Source: Chamaelirium japonicum
Lineage: Eukaryota > Streptophyta > Magnoliopsida > Liliales > Melanthiaceae
DNA: 64,000 nt
Reading direction: 5' to 3'
Assembly: GCA_947650365.1 (NCBI GenBank)
Contig: CANTAL010000132.1
Coordinates: 248,001 to 312,000, forward strand
Shown here: one piece after another, positions 52,634-64,000 of the stretch
Position numbering within the stretch: position 1 is the stretch's first letter
Layout of the letters: every line of letters starts with the position of its first letter
Made by a program: the position numbers and the translations under genes
Notes under the pieces: model-generated
Told to the model about the DNA's origin: nothing
Seen by the model: only the letters and a program-made list of their open reading frames with translations
Database searches by the model: none

Positions 52634-54699
52634 TTGGAAAATCTGTTAAGCATTGTGTCATCTACAGAGGATATGGGGATAAAATCAATTTTATCCACCT
52701 CCTTTTCAGGTTGAACTTCTGCTTCAGTTGATTTAGCACTGTCTGAGGCAAAAGAATTTATCACCCGAATTCTAGCAGCTTTCCTATAAGCTTGCACTTC
52801 TGTTTGAGGACCTTCAGTATTAGATCTTTTGATAGCCATGATATAGTTAGCATTAGCTTTGTTTCGTAAATCCTGAAGAATTTCTTTTTCCTTCATATCT
52901 TCTACTGCTTTTGTGGCATTTGAGTTAAGGTTTTGCTGCAGTTTATGCTTTGTGACCTCAATATCCTCACTTTCCACATCCAGACCATTACCAGATATGC
53001 TAGTAGAGATACCTACTGAGGAATTCAAAAAACTATCATCCACAATTGACCCCAATTCCTGATCCTGTAATTTAGGGACTTCATATTGATGTTCAGAAAC
53101 TGCCAGAATAGTAGCCTTAGCTGAATCCTGTATTTTTGGGACTTTATAGTGAAGTTCAGAATCTGCCAGAATAGAAGCCTTAGTTGAATCTGCCAGAATA
53201 TTAGCCTTTGCTGAATCAGTAAGACTTAAGCTAGAGTTATGCTTTAGATTTTGCTCAAGTTCCTTAACAATATCCCTTTTGGAATACTTTGTAGAACTGA
53301 TAAACTTCTCAGAAAGACTAGCAGAGATGCCTATTGAAGGATTCAAAGAAACATCCGAAACTGCAACAGCAACAACCTTATCTGAATCAGAGATTAAAAC
53401 ACTGGAGTTAAGCTGTAGATTTTGCTCAGATTCCATAACAAAATCCATTTTTGAATTTTCTGTAAAAATGCTAGACACTCCATCAGCTAGGATATTCAGC
53501 TCCTGGGTTTTGTGCTTATCAAACCCCTTAAAACCCTTACCCTTGACAGATTTATAATGAGTAGCTACCTCTTTTCCTTTCCCCACTGGTAATTTCATAT
53601 TTGAGACAGCTTCCGGATTAACTCTAGAGTGAATGACTTCAGCTTCATCTGCTTCCAAAACCGCAAATGTATTGGATAGACTGATACTCGGATTCTCATG
53701 TTGAGTTTTTGGAACCCAAGCTTTAACTTTTCCCACAGTCTTAACCTTCAGAATGGCATCAGGGCAATCCATAGATGCATGACCAATTTTTAAGCAATTT
53801 AAGCAAGAGGGGGGTCTCCATTCATACACTACTTGCTGATCAAAAGCAAAAACTCCCTTGATGAAAACAGGAATAGTATCAACAAGCTTTGAACCAGCAT
53901 TTACTTCCACACACAGTCTAGCAAATCTTGGTCTGATTTTCAGTTTCGTAAGCTCATCAATTCTGATAGGCTTACCCAGGACACTACCAATTTTACAAAA
54001 GCTCTCCCAGGCATAGAGCTCTAGAGGCAAATGAGGTAATCTCACCCATATGGGAAAAGAATCAAACACTTTACAATCAAGTTTCATACCTGGCTTCCAT
54101 TCCCAAAGAAATAGAGGTCTACCTTCATACTCCCAAGGCCCGAATTGTAAAATTCTTTGAAAATCAGCACAATCTGAGAATTTGAAAATGATTAATCCAT
54201 TTTCTAGAGGGGACATAGAGAAAGTACCTTTACATCTCCAGGTTTTCAACAGAAAAGATTTGAGATTCTTGAAAAATGGTTTCTTCCCCATTAACTTTCC
54301 AATAAGACTGAAACTCCAGAGTTTAATTCCCTCCTCAAGATCAGCTTGAGTAATATCAGCACCCATTCTATCATCCTCTAAGATTCTTGGCGGCAAGAAT
54401 TTAAGAGTAGCAGGAGAAGGAGCAGTTTGAAATAAATCCTTCCAAGCTGAAGACCGATGAAGAACTACATGCTCCGTGACCTGATCTGGAAGAGATGAAG
54501 ATAGAGAGCTACGATCCACAGGGATACCTTTTGAGAAATCCGTGAATAATTGATCCACAGGACAGTCTTGATGCTGAGCAGAAAAAGTTTGAGAGAATCG
54601 CTTCTCCAATCCATCAATGGACTTCTCAACTGCTTTGGGCGAAATAGATTCAGGCAGGGAACCACAATTCGCAGAGATCCCCTGAGGGTGTGCAGAGAA

Positions 54700-54945
54700 A
54701 GAACTATTTGAAGAAGATGGATCCACAGCCCCCTGATCAAGAACTGAGCAATCTTGCTTTTGAACAGAAGAAAATGACGAGGATCTCTGCTCCGAATCAA
54801 TCTTATTTAAGCTCTCAGCAGAAAAACTAATTGAAGAAGATGGATCCACAGCCACCGGATCAAGAACAGAGCAATCATTTTGTTGAACAGAAGAAAATGA
54901 CGAGGATCACTGCTCCGAATCATCAGGGATGGATCTCTCAGCAGA
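54700..54945 (-). repeat. 123-bp tandem repeat in the ORF1 N-terminal region
   Basis: The string GAAGAAGATGGATCCACAGC starts at 54710 and again at 54833, 123 bp (41 codons) apart, and the flanking sequence matches for most of the unit. A third, partial copy follows: CTCTCAGCAGAA of the second copy recurs near 54945. A shorter repeat, ATCAGGGATGGATCT, occurs twice within 54919-54981. The premature TGA lies in the 5' unit; its partner codon in the next unit is AGA. Confidence 0.85.
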
Positions 54946-55092
54946 AGAACGAGTTGAAAGATCATCAGGGATGGATCTTGAGAGTGGAAGATGCTCTTCA
55001 GATCTAGAGGAAAGAAAATTCTTCAAACCTCTGATTTCCCGCGAATCGCCTGTTTTTCCAAAAACACTCTCTCTCCTCTCTCCTCCCTCCAT

Positions 55093-55125
55093 TTCTCTCG
55101 TCCGCACGATCGATCAATTAATCTC
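55093..55125 (-). other. LINE-B 5' leader
   Basis: Thirty-three bases lie between the right target duplication and the ORF1 ATG. This is short for an element with an internal promoter, so the leader may be truncated. The + strand reads GCACGATCGATC here, and its first eight bases match the satellite, so part of it could have been picked up during insertion. Confidence 0.5.
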
Positions 55126-55138
55126 TACGATCCATTCT
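55126..55138 (+). repeat. LINE-B target-site duplication, right (5'-end) copy
   Basis: TACGATCCATTCT, identical to 47851-47863. F-orientation satellite (AATTCATTC) continues directly after it. Confidence 0.94.
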
Positions 55139-58100
55139 AATTCATTCATACGATCCATTCTAGTTCATTCGTATGATCCATTCTAATTCATTCGCACGAT
55201 CCATTCTAATTCATTCGGACGATCCATTCTAATTCATTTGTACGATCCATTCTAATTCATTCGCACGATCCATTCTAATTCATTCGTACGATCCATTCTA
55301 ATTCATTCGCACGATCCATTCTAATTCATTCGTACGATACAATCTAATTCATTCGTACGATCCATTCTAATTCATTCGTACGATCCATTCTAATTCATTC
55401 GTACTATCCATTCTAATTCATTCGCACGATCCATTCTAATTCATTCGTACGATACAATCTAATTCATTCGTATGATCCATTCTAATTCAGTCGTACAATT
55501 CATTCTAATTCATTCGTACGATCCATTCTAATTCTAATTCATTCGTAAGATCCATTCTATTCTAATTCATTCGCACAATCTATTCTAATTCATTCGTAAG
55601 ATCCATTCTATTCCAATTCATTCGCACGATCCATTCTAATTCAGTCGTACAATCCATTAGAATGAATTAGAATGGATCGTACGAATGAATTAGAATGGAT
55701 CATACGAATGAATTAGAATGGATCGTACGAATAAATTAGAATGGATACATTCGTGCGAATGAATTAGAATGGATCGTACGAATGAGTAAGGATGGATCGT
55801 ACGAATGAAATAGAATGGATCGTACGAATGAATTTGAATGGATCTTGCGAATGAATTAGAATGGATCGTACGAATGAACTAGAATGGATTGTACGATCCA
55901 TTCTAATTTATTCGTACGATCCATTCTAATTCATTCGCACGAATGTATCCATTCTACTTCATTCGTACGATCCATTCTAGTTCATTCGTATGATCCATTC
56001 TAATTCATTCATTCAATCCATTCTAATTCATTCGCACGATCCATTCGCACGATTTCATTCTTACGAATTAGATTGTATCGTACAAATTCATTCGTACGAT
56101 CCATTCTAATTCATTCGTATGATCCATTCTAATTCATTCGTACGATCCATTCTTACTCATTCGTACGATCCATTCTAATTCATTCGCACGAATGTATCCA
56201 TTCTAATTCAGTCGTACAATGAATTAGAATGGATCGTTCGAATGAATTAGATTGTATCGTACGAATGAATTAGAATGTATCGTACAAATGAATTAGAATG
56301 GATCGTACGAATGAATTAGAATGGATCGCACGAAGGTATTTATTCTAATTCATTCATACGATCTATTCTAATTCATTCGCACGAATGTATCCATTCTAAT
56401 TCATTCGTACGATCCATTAGAATGGTTCGTATGAATGAATTAGAAAGGATTGTACGACTGAATTAGAATGGATCATACGTATGAATTAGATTGTATCGTA
56501 CGAATGAATTAGAATGGATCATGCGAATGAATTAGAATGGATCGTACGAATGAATTAGAATAGATCGTACAAATGAATTAGAATGGATCGTACGAATGAA
56601 TTAGAATGGATACATTCGTGCGAATGAATTAGAATGGATTGTACGAATGAATTAGAATGGATCGTGCGAATGAATTAGAATGGATCATATGAATGAATTA
56701 GAATTGATCGTGCGAATGAATTAGAATGGATCATATGAATGAATTAGAATGGATCATATGACTGAATTAGAATGGATCATATGAATGAATTTGAATGGAT
56801 CGTGCGAATGAATTAGAATGGATTGTACGAATGAATTAGAATAGATCGTACGAATGAATTAGAATGGATACATTCGTGCGAATGAATTAGAATGGATCGT
56901 ACGAATGAATTAGAATGGATCGTGCAAATGAATTAGAATTGATCATATGAATGAATTAGAATTGATCGTGCGAATGAATTAGAATGGATCATATGAATGA
57001 ATTAGAATGGATATATTCGTGCGAATGAATTAGAATGGATTGTACGAATGAATTAGAATGGATCGTGCGAATGAATTAGAATGGATAGTACGAATGAATT
57101 AGAATGGATCGTGCGAATGAATTAGATTGTATCGTACGAATGAATTAGATTGTATCGTACGAATGAATTAGAATGGATCGTGCGAATGAATTAGAATGGA
57201 TCGTACGAATGAATTAGAATGGATCGTATGGATGAATTAGAATAGATCGTACGAATAAATTATAATGGATACATTCGTGCGAATGAATTAGAATAGATCG
57301 TTCGAATGTATCCATTCTACTTCAGTCGTACGATCCATTCTTACGATCCATTCTAATTCATTCGTACGATCCATTCTAATTCATTCGCACGAATGTATCG
57401 TACGATCCATTCTAATTCATTTGCACGATCCATTCTAATTCATTCGTACGATACAATCTAATTCATTCGTACGATCCATTCATTCGTACGATCCATTCTA
57501 ATTCAGTCATACGATCTATTCTAATTCATTCGTACGATCCATTCTAATTCATTCGTACGATCCATTCTAATTCATTCGCACGATCCAATCTAGTTCATTC
57601 GTACTACAATCGTGCGAATGAATAAGAATGGATCGTATGAATGAATTAGAATGGATCGTATGAAAGAATTAGAATGGATCGTGTGAATGAATTAGAATAG
57701 ATCTTACGAATGAATTAGAATGAATACATTCTTACGAATGAATTTGTATGGTTCGTACGAATGATTAGAATGGATCGTTCGAATAAATTAGAATAGATCG
57801 TACGAATGAATTAGATTGTATCGTACGAATGAATTAGAATGGATCGTGCGAACGAATTAGAATGGATCGTACGAATGAATTAGAATGGATCGTATGAATG
57901 TATTAGAATGGATCGTACGAATGAATTAGAATAGATCGTACGAATGAATTAGAATGAATACATTCGTGCGAATGAATTAGAATGGATCGTACGAATGAAT
58001 TAGAATGGATCATGTGAATGAATTAGATTGGATCATGCGAATGAATTAGAATGGATCGTAAGAATGAATTAGAATGGATCGTACGAATGAATTAGAACAG

Positions 58101-61100
58101 ATCGTACGAATGAATTAGAATGGATTGTACGAATGAATTAGAATGGATCGTATGAATGAATTAGAATGGATCGTATGAATGAATTAGAATGGATTGTGCG
58201 AATGAATTAGAATAGATCGTACGAATGAATTAGAATGGATACATACGAATGAATTAGAATGGATCGTACGAATGAATTAGAATGGATCATGCAAATGAAT
58301 TAGAATGGACCGCACGATTGAATTAGAATTGATCGTACGAATGAATTAGATTGAATCGTGCTAATGAATTAGAATGGATCGTACGAATGAATTAGAATAG
58401 ATCGTACGAATGAATTAGAATGGATACATTCGTGCGAATGAATTAGAATGGATCGTACGAATGAATTAGAATGGATTGTACGACTGAATTAGAATGGATC
58501 ATACGAATGAATTAAATTGTATCGTACGAATGAATTAGAATGGATCGTGCGAATGAATTAGAATGGATAGTACGAATGAACTAGAATGGATCGTACGAAT
58601 GAAGTAGAATGGATACATTCGCACGATCCATTGTAATTCATTCGCACGAATGTATCCATTCTAATTCATTCGTACGATCCATTCTAATTCATTCGCACGA
58701 ATGTATCCATTCTAATTCATTCGTACGATCTATTCTAATTCATTCGCACGATACATTCTAATTCATTCATACGATCCATTCTAATTCATTCGCACGATCC
58801 ATTCTAATTCATTCGTACGATACAATCTAATTCATTCGTATGATCCATTCTAATTCAGTCGTACAATCCATTCTAATTCATTCGTACGATCGATTCTAAT
58901 TCATTTGTACGATCTATTCTAATTCATTCGCACGATCCATTCTAATTCATTCATAAGATCCATTCTAATTCATTCGCACGATCCATTCTAATTCATTCGT
59001 ACGATCCATTCTAATTCATTCGAACGAATGTATCCATTCACGATCCATTCTAATTCATTCGTACGATCCATTCTAATTCATTCGAACGAATGTATCCATT
59101 CTAGATCCATTCTAATTCATTCGTACGATCCATTCTAATTCATTTGCACGATCCAATCTAATTCATTCGTACGATCCATTCTAATTCATTCGCACGATCC
59201 ATTCTAATTCATTCGCACGAATGTGACCATTCTAATTCATTCATACGATCCATTTGCACGAATGTATCCATTCTAATTCATTCGCACGATCCATTCTAAT
59301 TCATTCGTATGATCCATTTAATTCATTCGCACGAATGTATCCATTCTAATTCATTCGCACGATCCATTCTAATTCATTCGTACGATCCATTCTAATTCAT
59401 TCGTACGATCCATTCTAATTCATTCGCACGATCCATTCTAATTCATTCGTACGATACAATCTAATTCATTCGTATGATCCATTCTAATTCAGTCGTACAA
59501 TCCATTCTAATTCATTCGTACGATCAATTCTAATTCATTCGCACGATCCATTCTAATTCATTCGCACGATCAATTCTAATTCATTCATATGATCCATTCT
59601 AATTCATTCGCATGATCCATTCTAATTCATTCGTACGATCCATTCTAATTCATTCGCACGAATGTATCCATTCTAATTCATTCGTAAGATCTATACTAAT
59701 TCATTCGTACGATCCATTCTAATTCATTCGTACGATCCATTCTAATTCATTCGCACGATCCAATCTAATTCATTCGTACGATCCATTCTAATTCATTCGT
59801 ACGATCCATTCTAGTTCATTCGCACGATCCATTCAAATTCATTCGCACGATCCATTCTAATTCATTCGCACGATCCATTCTAATTCATTTGTACGATACA
59901 ATCTAATTCATTCGTACGATCCATTCATTCGTACGATCCATTCTAATTCAGTCATACGATCTATTCTAATTCATTCGTACGATCCATTCTAATTCATTCG
60001 TACGATCCATTATAATTCATTCGTACGACCCATTCTAATTCATTCGCACGATCCAATCTAGTTCATTCGTACGATCCATTCTAATTCATTCGTACGATCC
60101 ATTCTAAATCATTCGCACGATCCATTCTTATTCATTCGCACGATCCATTCTAATTCATACGTACGATCCATTCTAATTCATTCGTACGATCCATTCTAAT
60201 TCATTCGTACGATCAATTCTAATTCATTCATACGATCCATTCTAATTCATTCGCACGATCCATTCTAATTCATTCGTACGATCCATTCTAATACATTCGC
60301 ACGAATGTATCCATTCTAATTCATTCGTACGATATATTCTAATTCATTCGTACGATCCATTCTAATTCATTCGTACGATCCATTCTAATTCATTCGCACG
60401 ATCCAATCTAATTCATTCGTACGATCCATTCTAATTCATTCGCATGATCCATTCTAATTCATTCGCACGATCTATTCTAATTCATTCGCACGATCCATTC
60501 TAATTCATTCGCATGATCCATTCTAATTCATTCGTACGATCCATTCTAATTCATTCGCACGATCCATTCTAATTCATTCGTACGATACAATCTAATTCAT
60601 TCGTACGATCCATTCTAATTCAATCATACGATCTGTTCTAATTCATTCGTACGATCCATTCTAATTCATTCGTACGATCTATTGTAATTCATTCGCACGA
60701 TCCATTCTAATTCATTCGTACAATCCATTCTAATTCATTCGCACTATCCATTCTAATTCATTCGCACGATCAATTCTAATTCATTCATATGATCCATTCT
60801 AATTCATTCGCACGATCAATTCTAATTCATTCATATGATCCATTCTAATTCATTCGCACGATCCATTCTAATTCATTCGTACGACCCATTCTAATTCATT
60901 CGCACGAATGTATCCACTCTAATACATTCGTACGATCTATTCTAATTCAGTCGTACGATCCATTCTAATTCATTCGCACGATCCAATCTAATTCATTCGT
61001 ACGATCCATTCTAATTCATTCGTACGATCCATTCTAATTCATTCGCACGATCCATTCTAATTCATTCGTACGATCCATTCTAATTCATTCGTACGATCAA

Positions 61101-61577
61101 TTGTAATTCATTTGCACGATCCATTCTAATTCATTCATACATCCATTCTAATTCATTTGTACGATCTATTCTAATTCATTCGCACGATCCATTCTAATTC
61201 ATTCGTATGTATCCATTCTAATTCATTCGTACGATCCATTCTAATTCATTCGCATGATCCAATCTAATTCATTCATACGATCCATTCTAATTCATTCGTA
61301 CGATCCATTCTAATTCATTCGTACGATCTGTTCTAATTCATTCGTACGATCCATTCTAATTCATTCTTACGATCCATTCTAATTCATTCGCACGATCCAA
61401 TCTAATTCATTCACACGATCCATTCTAATTCATTCGTACGATCCATTCTAATTCATTCGCACGAATGTATCCATTCTAATTCATTCGTACGATCTATTCT
61501 AATTCATTCATACGATCCATTCTAATTCATTTGCACGATCCATTCTAATTCATTCGCACGATCCATTCTAATTCATT
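55139..61577. repeat. About 6.85-kb satellite segment, copy 2
   Basis: Partner of 41040-47713. Shared marks include the doubled CCATTCTATTC near 55550, the F-to-R junction CATTAGAATG at 56415, and the scrambled patch near 56045-56095 with GATTGTATCGTAC. Similarity ends at 61577, where CCGTGCAAATG begins an R block that copy 1 lacks. Confidence 0.85.
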
Positions 61578-63291
61578 CCGTGCAAATGAATTAGAATGGA
61601 TCGTACGAATGAATTAGAATGGATCTAGAATGGATACATTCGTACGAATGAATTAGAATGGATCGTGCGAATGAATTAGAATGGATCGTACGAATGAATT
61701 AGAATGGATTGTGCGAATGAATTAGAATGGATCATACGAATGAATTAGAATGGATCATACGAATGAATTAGAATGGATCGTATGAATGAATTAGAATGGA
61801 TCGTACGAATGTATCCATTCTAGATCCATTCTAATTCATTCGCACGAATGAAATAGAAAGGAGCGTACGAATGAATTTGAATGGATCGTGCGAATGAATT
61901 AGAATGGATCGTATGAATGAACTAGAATGGATCGTACAAATGAAGTAGAATGGATACATTCGTGCGAATGAATTAGAATGGATCGTACGAATGAATTAGA
62001 ATGATCGTACGAATGAACTAGAATGGATCGTACGAATGAATTAGAATAGATCGTACGAATGAACTAGAATAGATCGTGCGAATGAACTAGAATAGATCGT
62101 ACGAATGAACTAGAATAGATCGTGCGAATGAATTAGAATAGATCGTACGAATGAACTAGAATGGATCTAATTCATTCGCACGATCCATTCTAATTCATTC
62201 GTACGATCCATTCTAATTCATTCGCACGATCCATTCTAATTCATTCGTACGATACAATCTAATTCATTCGTACGATCCATTCTAATTCAGTCATACGATC
62301 TATTCTAATTCATTCGTACGATCTATTCTAATTCATTCGTACGATCTATTGTAATTCATTCGCACGATCCATTCTAATTCATTCGTACAATCCATTCTAA
62401 TTCATTCGTATGATCCATTCTAATTCATTCGCACGATCCATTCTAATTCATTCGCACGATCAATTCTAATTCATTCATATGATCCATTCTAATTCATTCG
62501 CACGATCAATTCTAATTCATTCATATGATCTATTCTAATTCATTCGCACGATCCATTCTAATTCATTCGTATGATCCATTCTAATTCATTCGCACGAATG
62601 TATCCATTCTAATTCATTCGTACGATCTATTCTAATTCAGTCGTACGATCCATTCTAATTCATTCGCACGATCCAATCTAATTCATTCGTACGATCCATT
62701 CTAATTCATTCGTACGATCTATTCTAATTCATTCGCATGATCCATTCTAATTCATTCGTACGATCCATTCTAATTCATTTGTACGATCTATTGTAATTCA
62801 TTCGCACGATCCATTCTAATTCATTCATACATCCATTCTAATTCATTCGTACGATCTATTCTAATTCATTCGCACGATCCATTCTAATTCATTCGTATGT
62901 ATCCATTCTAATTCATTCGTACGATCCATTCTAATTCATTCGCACGATCCAATCTAATTCATTCATATGATCCATTCTAATTCATTCGTACGATCCATTC
63001 TAATTCATTCGTACGATCTATTCTAATTCATTCGTACGAACCATTCTAATTCATTCTTACGATCCATTCTAATTCATTCGCATGATCCAATCTAATTCAT
63101 TCACACGATCCATTCTAATTCATTCGTACGATCCATTCTAATTCATTCGCACAAATGTATCCATTCTAATTCATTCGTACGATCTATTCTAATTCATTCG
63201 TACGATCCATTCTAATTCATTCATACGATCCATTCTAATTCATTCGCACGATCCATTCTAATTCATTCGCACGATCCATTCTAATTCATTC
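61578..63291. repeat. About 1.7-kb duplication near the right edge
   Basis: The distinctive F-to-R junction CCGTGCAAATG occurs at 61578 and 63291, 1713 bp apart. The roughly 1.1 kb of F satellite before each junction carries the same ordered variants: two GATCAATTC/CATATGATCC pairs, ATTCATACATCC, and CGTATGTATCC. The second copy's R block starts with the same GGATCTA(G/A)AATGG irregularity. Confidence 0.8.
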
Positions 63292-64000
63292 CGTGCAAAT
63301 GAATTAGAATGGATCGTACGAATGAATTAGAATGGATCTAAAATGGATACATTCGTACGAATGAATTAGAATGGATCGTGCGAATGAATTAGAATGGATC
63401 ATACGAATGAATTAGAATGGATCGTGCGAATGAATTAGAATGGATCGTACGAATGAATTAGAATGGATCGTACGAATGAATTAGAATGGATCATATGAAT
63501 GAATTAGAATGGATCGTTCGAATGAATTAGAATGGATTGTACGACTGAATTAGAATGGATCGTACGAATGTATCCATTCTAGATCCATTCTAATTCATTC
63601 GCACGATCCATTCTAATTCATTCGTATGATCCATTCTAATTCAGTCGTACAATCCATTCTAATTCATTCATACGAATGAATTAGATCGTGCGAATGAATT
63701 AGATTGTATCGTACGAATGAATTAGAATCAATCGTACGACTGAATTAGAATAGATCGTTCGTATGAATGAATTAGAAAGGATTGTACGACTGAATTAGAA
63801 TGGATCATACGTATGAATTAGAATGTATCCATTCTAATTCATTCGTACGAATGAAATAGAAAGGATCGTACGAATGAATTTGAATGGATCGTGCGAATGA
63901 ATTAGAATGGATCGTATGAATGAACTAGAATGGATCGTACAAATGAAGTAGAATGGATACATTCGTGCGAATGAATTAGAATGGATCGTACGAATGAATT

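Larger units (their letters stand above)
52630..55092 (-). pseudogene. LINE ORF1: DUF4283 and zinc-knuckle RNA-binding protein with one nonsense codon
   Basis: ORF1 proteins of plant L1s bind element RNA and form the transposition particle with ORF2. The likely start is the ATG at 55092-55090 (GAAATGG context, purine at -3 and G at +4). After 61 codons an in-frame TGA (54909-54907) interrupts it, and the same frame then runs open to TGA at 52630, 820 codons in all. A 123-bp repeat places an AGA codon opposite this TGA, so one substitution explains it. DUF4283 lies at about 54340-53880. A CCHC knuckle (CX2CX4HX4C) lies at 53805-53764. The serine-rich N-terminal region is repetitive, and the C-terminal region repeats DSAKA-like units near 53060-53215. 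The first ATG after the stop is at 54366, just before DUF4283, so a shortened 578-residue protein with both domains remains possible. Confidence 0.88.
47864..55125 (-). mobile_element. LINE-B: near full-length plant L1-type retrotransposon
   Basis: A 7262-bp element on the minus strand. Its poly(A) tail is the T-run up to 47875, and 13-bp target duplications flank it. In sense order it has a very short 5' UTR (about 33 bp), ORF1 with DUF4283 and a CCHC zinc knuckle, ORF2 with endonuclease, reverse transcriptase, zf-RVT and RNase H, a 3' UTR of about 610 bp, and poly(A). The length is typical for complete plant L1 elements. There are no long terminal repeats. ORF2 looks intact; ORF1 has one in-frame stop near its N terminus. 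The matching target duplications suggest a young insertion. No promoter could be recognised in the short leader. Confidence 0.97.
55139..64000. repeat. 23-bp satellite array, right segment, mosaic of both orientations
   Basis: The same monomer family runs to the end of the window. Approximate F blocks: 55139-55655, 55890-56215, 56335-56415, 57300-57600, 58620-61577, 62165-63290, 63565-63670 and a short piece at 63820-63845. Approximate R blocks: 55655-55890, 56215-56335, 56415-57300, 57600-58620, 61577-61815, 61845-62165, 63290-63565, 63670-63820 and 63845-64000. The block order to 61577 repeats that of 41040-47713. Boundaries are by eye. No gene was found. Confidence 0.97.

Noticed and set aside
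54465-54800. 111-codon minus-strand frame starting MIRSRDPRHF
   Set aside because: A shadow of ORF1 in another frame, with no similarity to ORF1 proteins.
52630-54855. ORF1 starting at GTG 54855
   Set aside because: GTG is not a likely start in a plant element. The same frame is open upstream to the TGA at 54907, and continues beyond it to an ATG at 55092 in good context.
47864-55125. LTR retrotransposon or pararetrovirus
   Set aside because: No terminal repeats, protease, integrase or tRNA primer site. The endonuclease type, poly(A) tail and target duplications are those of a LINE.
54929-55186. Open frame on the + strand over the LINE-B 5' end
   Set aside because: Antisense to the ORF1 N-terminus and running into satellite; no domain.
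1-64000. Functional host gene or structured RNA gene outside the LINEs
   Set aside because: Everything outside the two elements is recognisable as monomers or broken monomers.

Overview
The window is plant nuclear DNA, almost certainly heterochromatin. About 54.4 kb of the 64 kb is one short-period satellite with a 23-bp monomer, roughly 2,300 copies on both strands. The only interruptions are two non-LTR retrotransposons (LINEs). They are of the plant L1 type: ORF1 carries DUF4283 and a CCHC zinc knuckle, and ORF2 carries endonuclease, reverse transcriptase, zf-RVT and a C-terminal RNase H. That combination points to a flowering plant. I do not recognise the satellite and cannot name the species. 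No host gene, rRNA, tRNA or CRISPR array was seen.

Layout. Satellite fills 1-20881. LINE-A (20896-23207, + strand) is a 5'-truncated element holding only the C-terminal part of ORF2. It has a 14-bp target-site duplication and a poly(A) tail. Satellite continues over 23222-47850. LINE-B (47864-55125, - strand) is a full-length or nearly full-length 7.26-kb element with a 13-bp target-site duplication. Its ORF2 (1381 aa) is intact, and its ORF1 is broken by one nonsense codon. Satellite fills 55139-64000.

Satellite organisation. Here F means the monomer reads GATCCATTCTAA...CGTAC on the + strand, and R means its reverse complement. The array is a mosaic of more than 50 F and R blocks of about 0.1-3 kb. 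Monomers come in GTAC and GCAC subtypes, plus a 28-bp variant with a 5-bp insertion. Marker mutations recur in a fixed order, which reveals a 14-monomer higher-order repeat of about 327 bp in both orientations. Larger duplications sit on top of this: 556 bp, about 1.7 kb, about 4.63 kb and about 6.85 kb. Two of them supply paralogous unoccupied or matching sites for the LINE insertions.

Most notable points. Both LINEs entered the same position and strand of the monomer. LINE-A has a 38-bp filler at its 5' junction, apparently copied from its own sequence. ORF1 and ORF2 of LINE-B overlap by ATGA. The 3' ends of the two divergent elements share a G/C-rich terminal motif and a hairpin at a matching position whose stem sequence differs. 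The satellite contains perfect 40-48-bp palindromes at strand-switch points.
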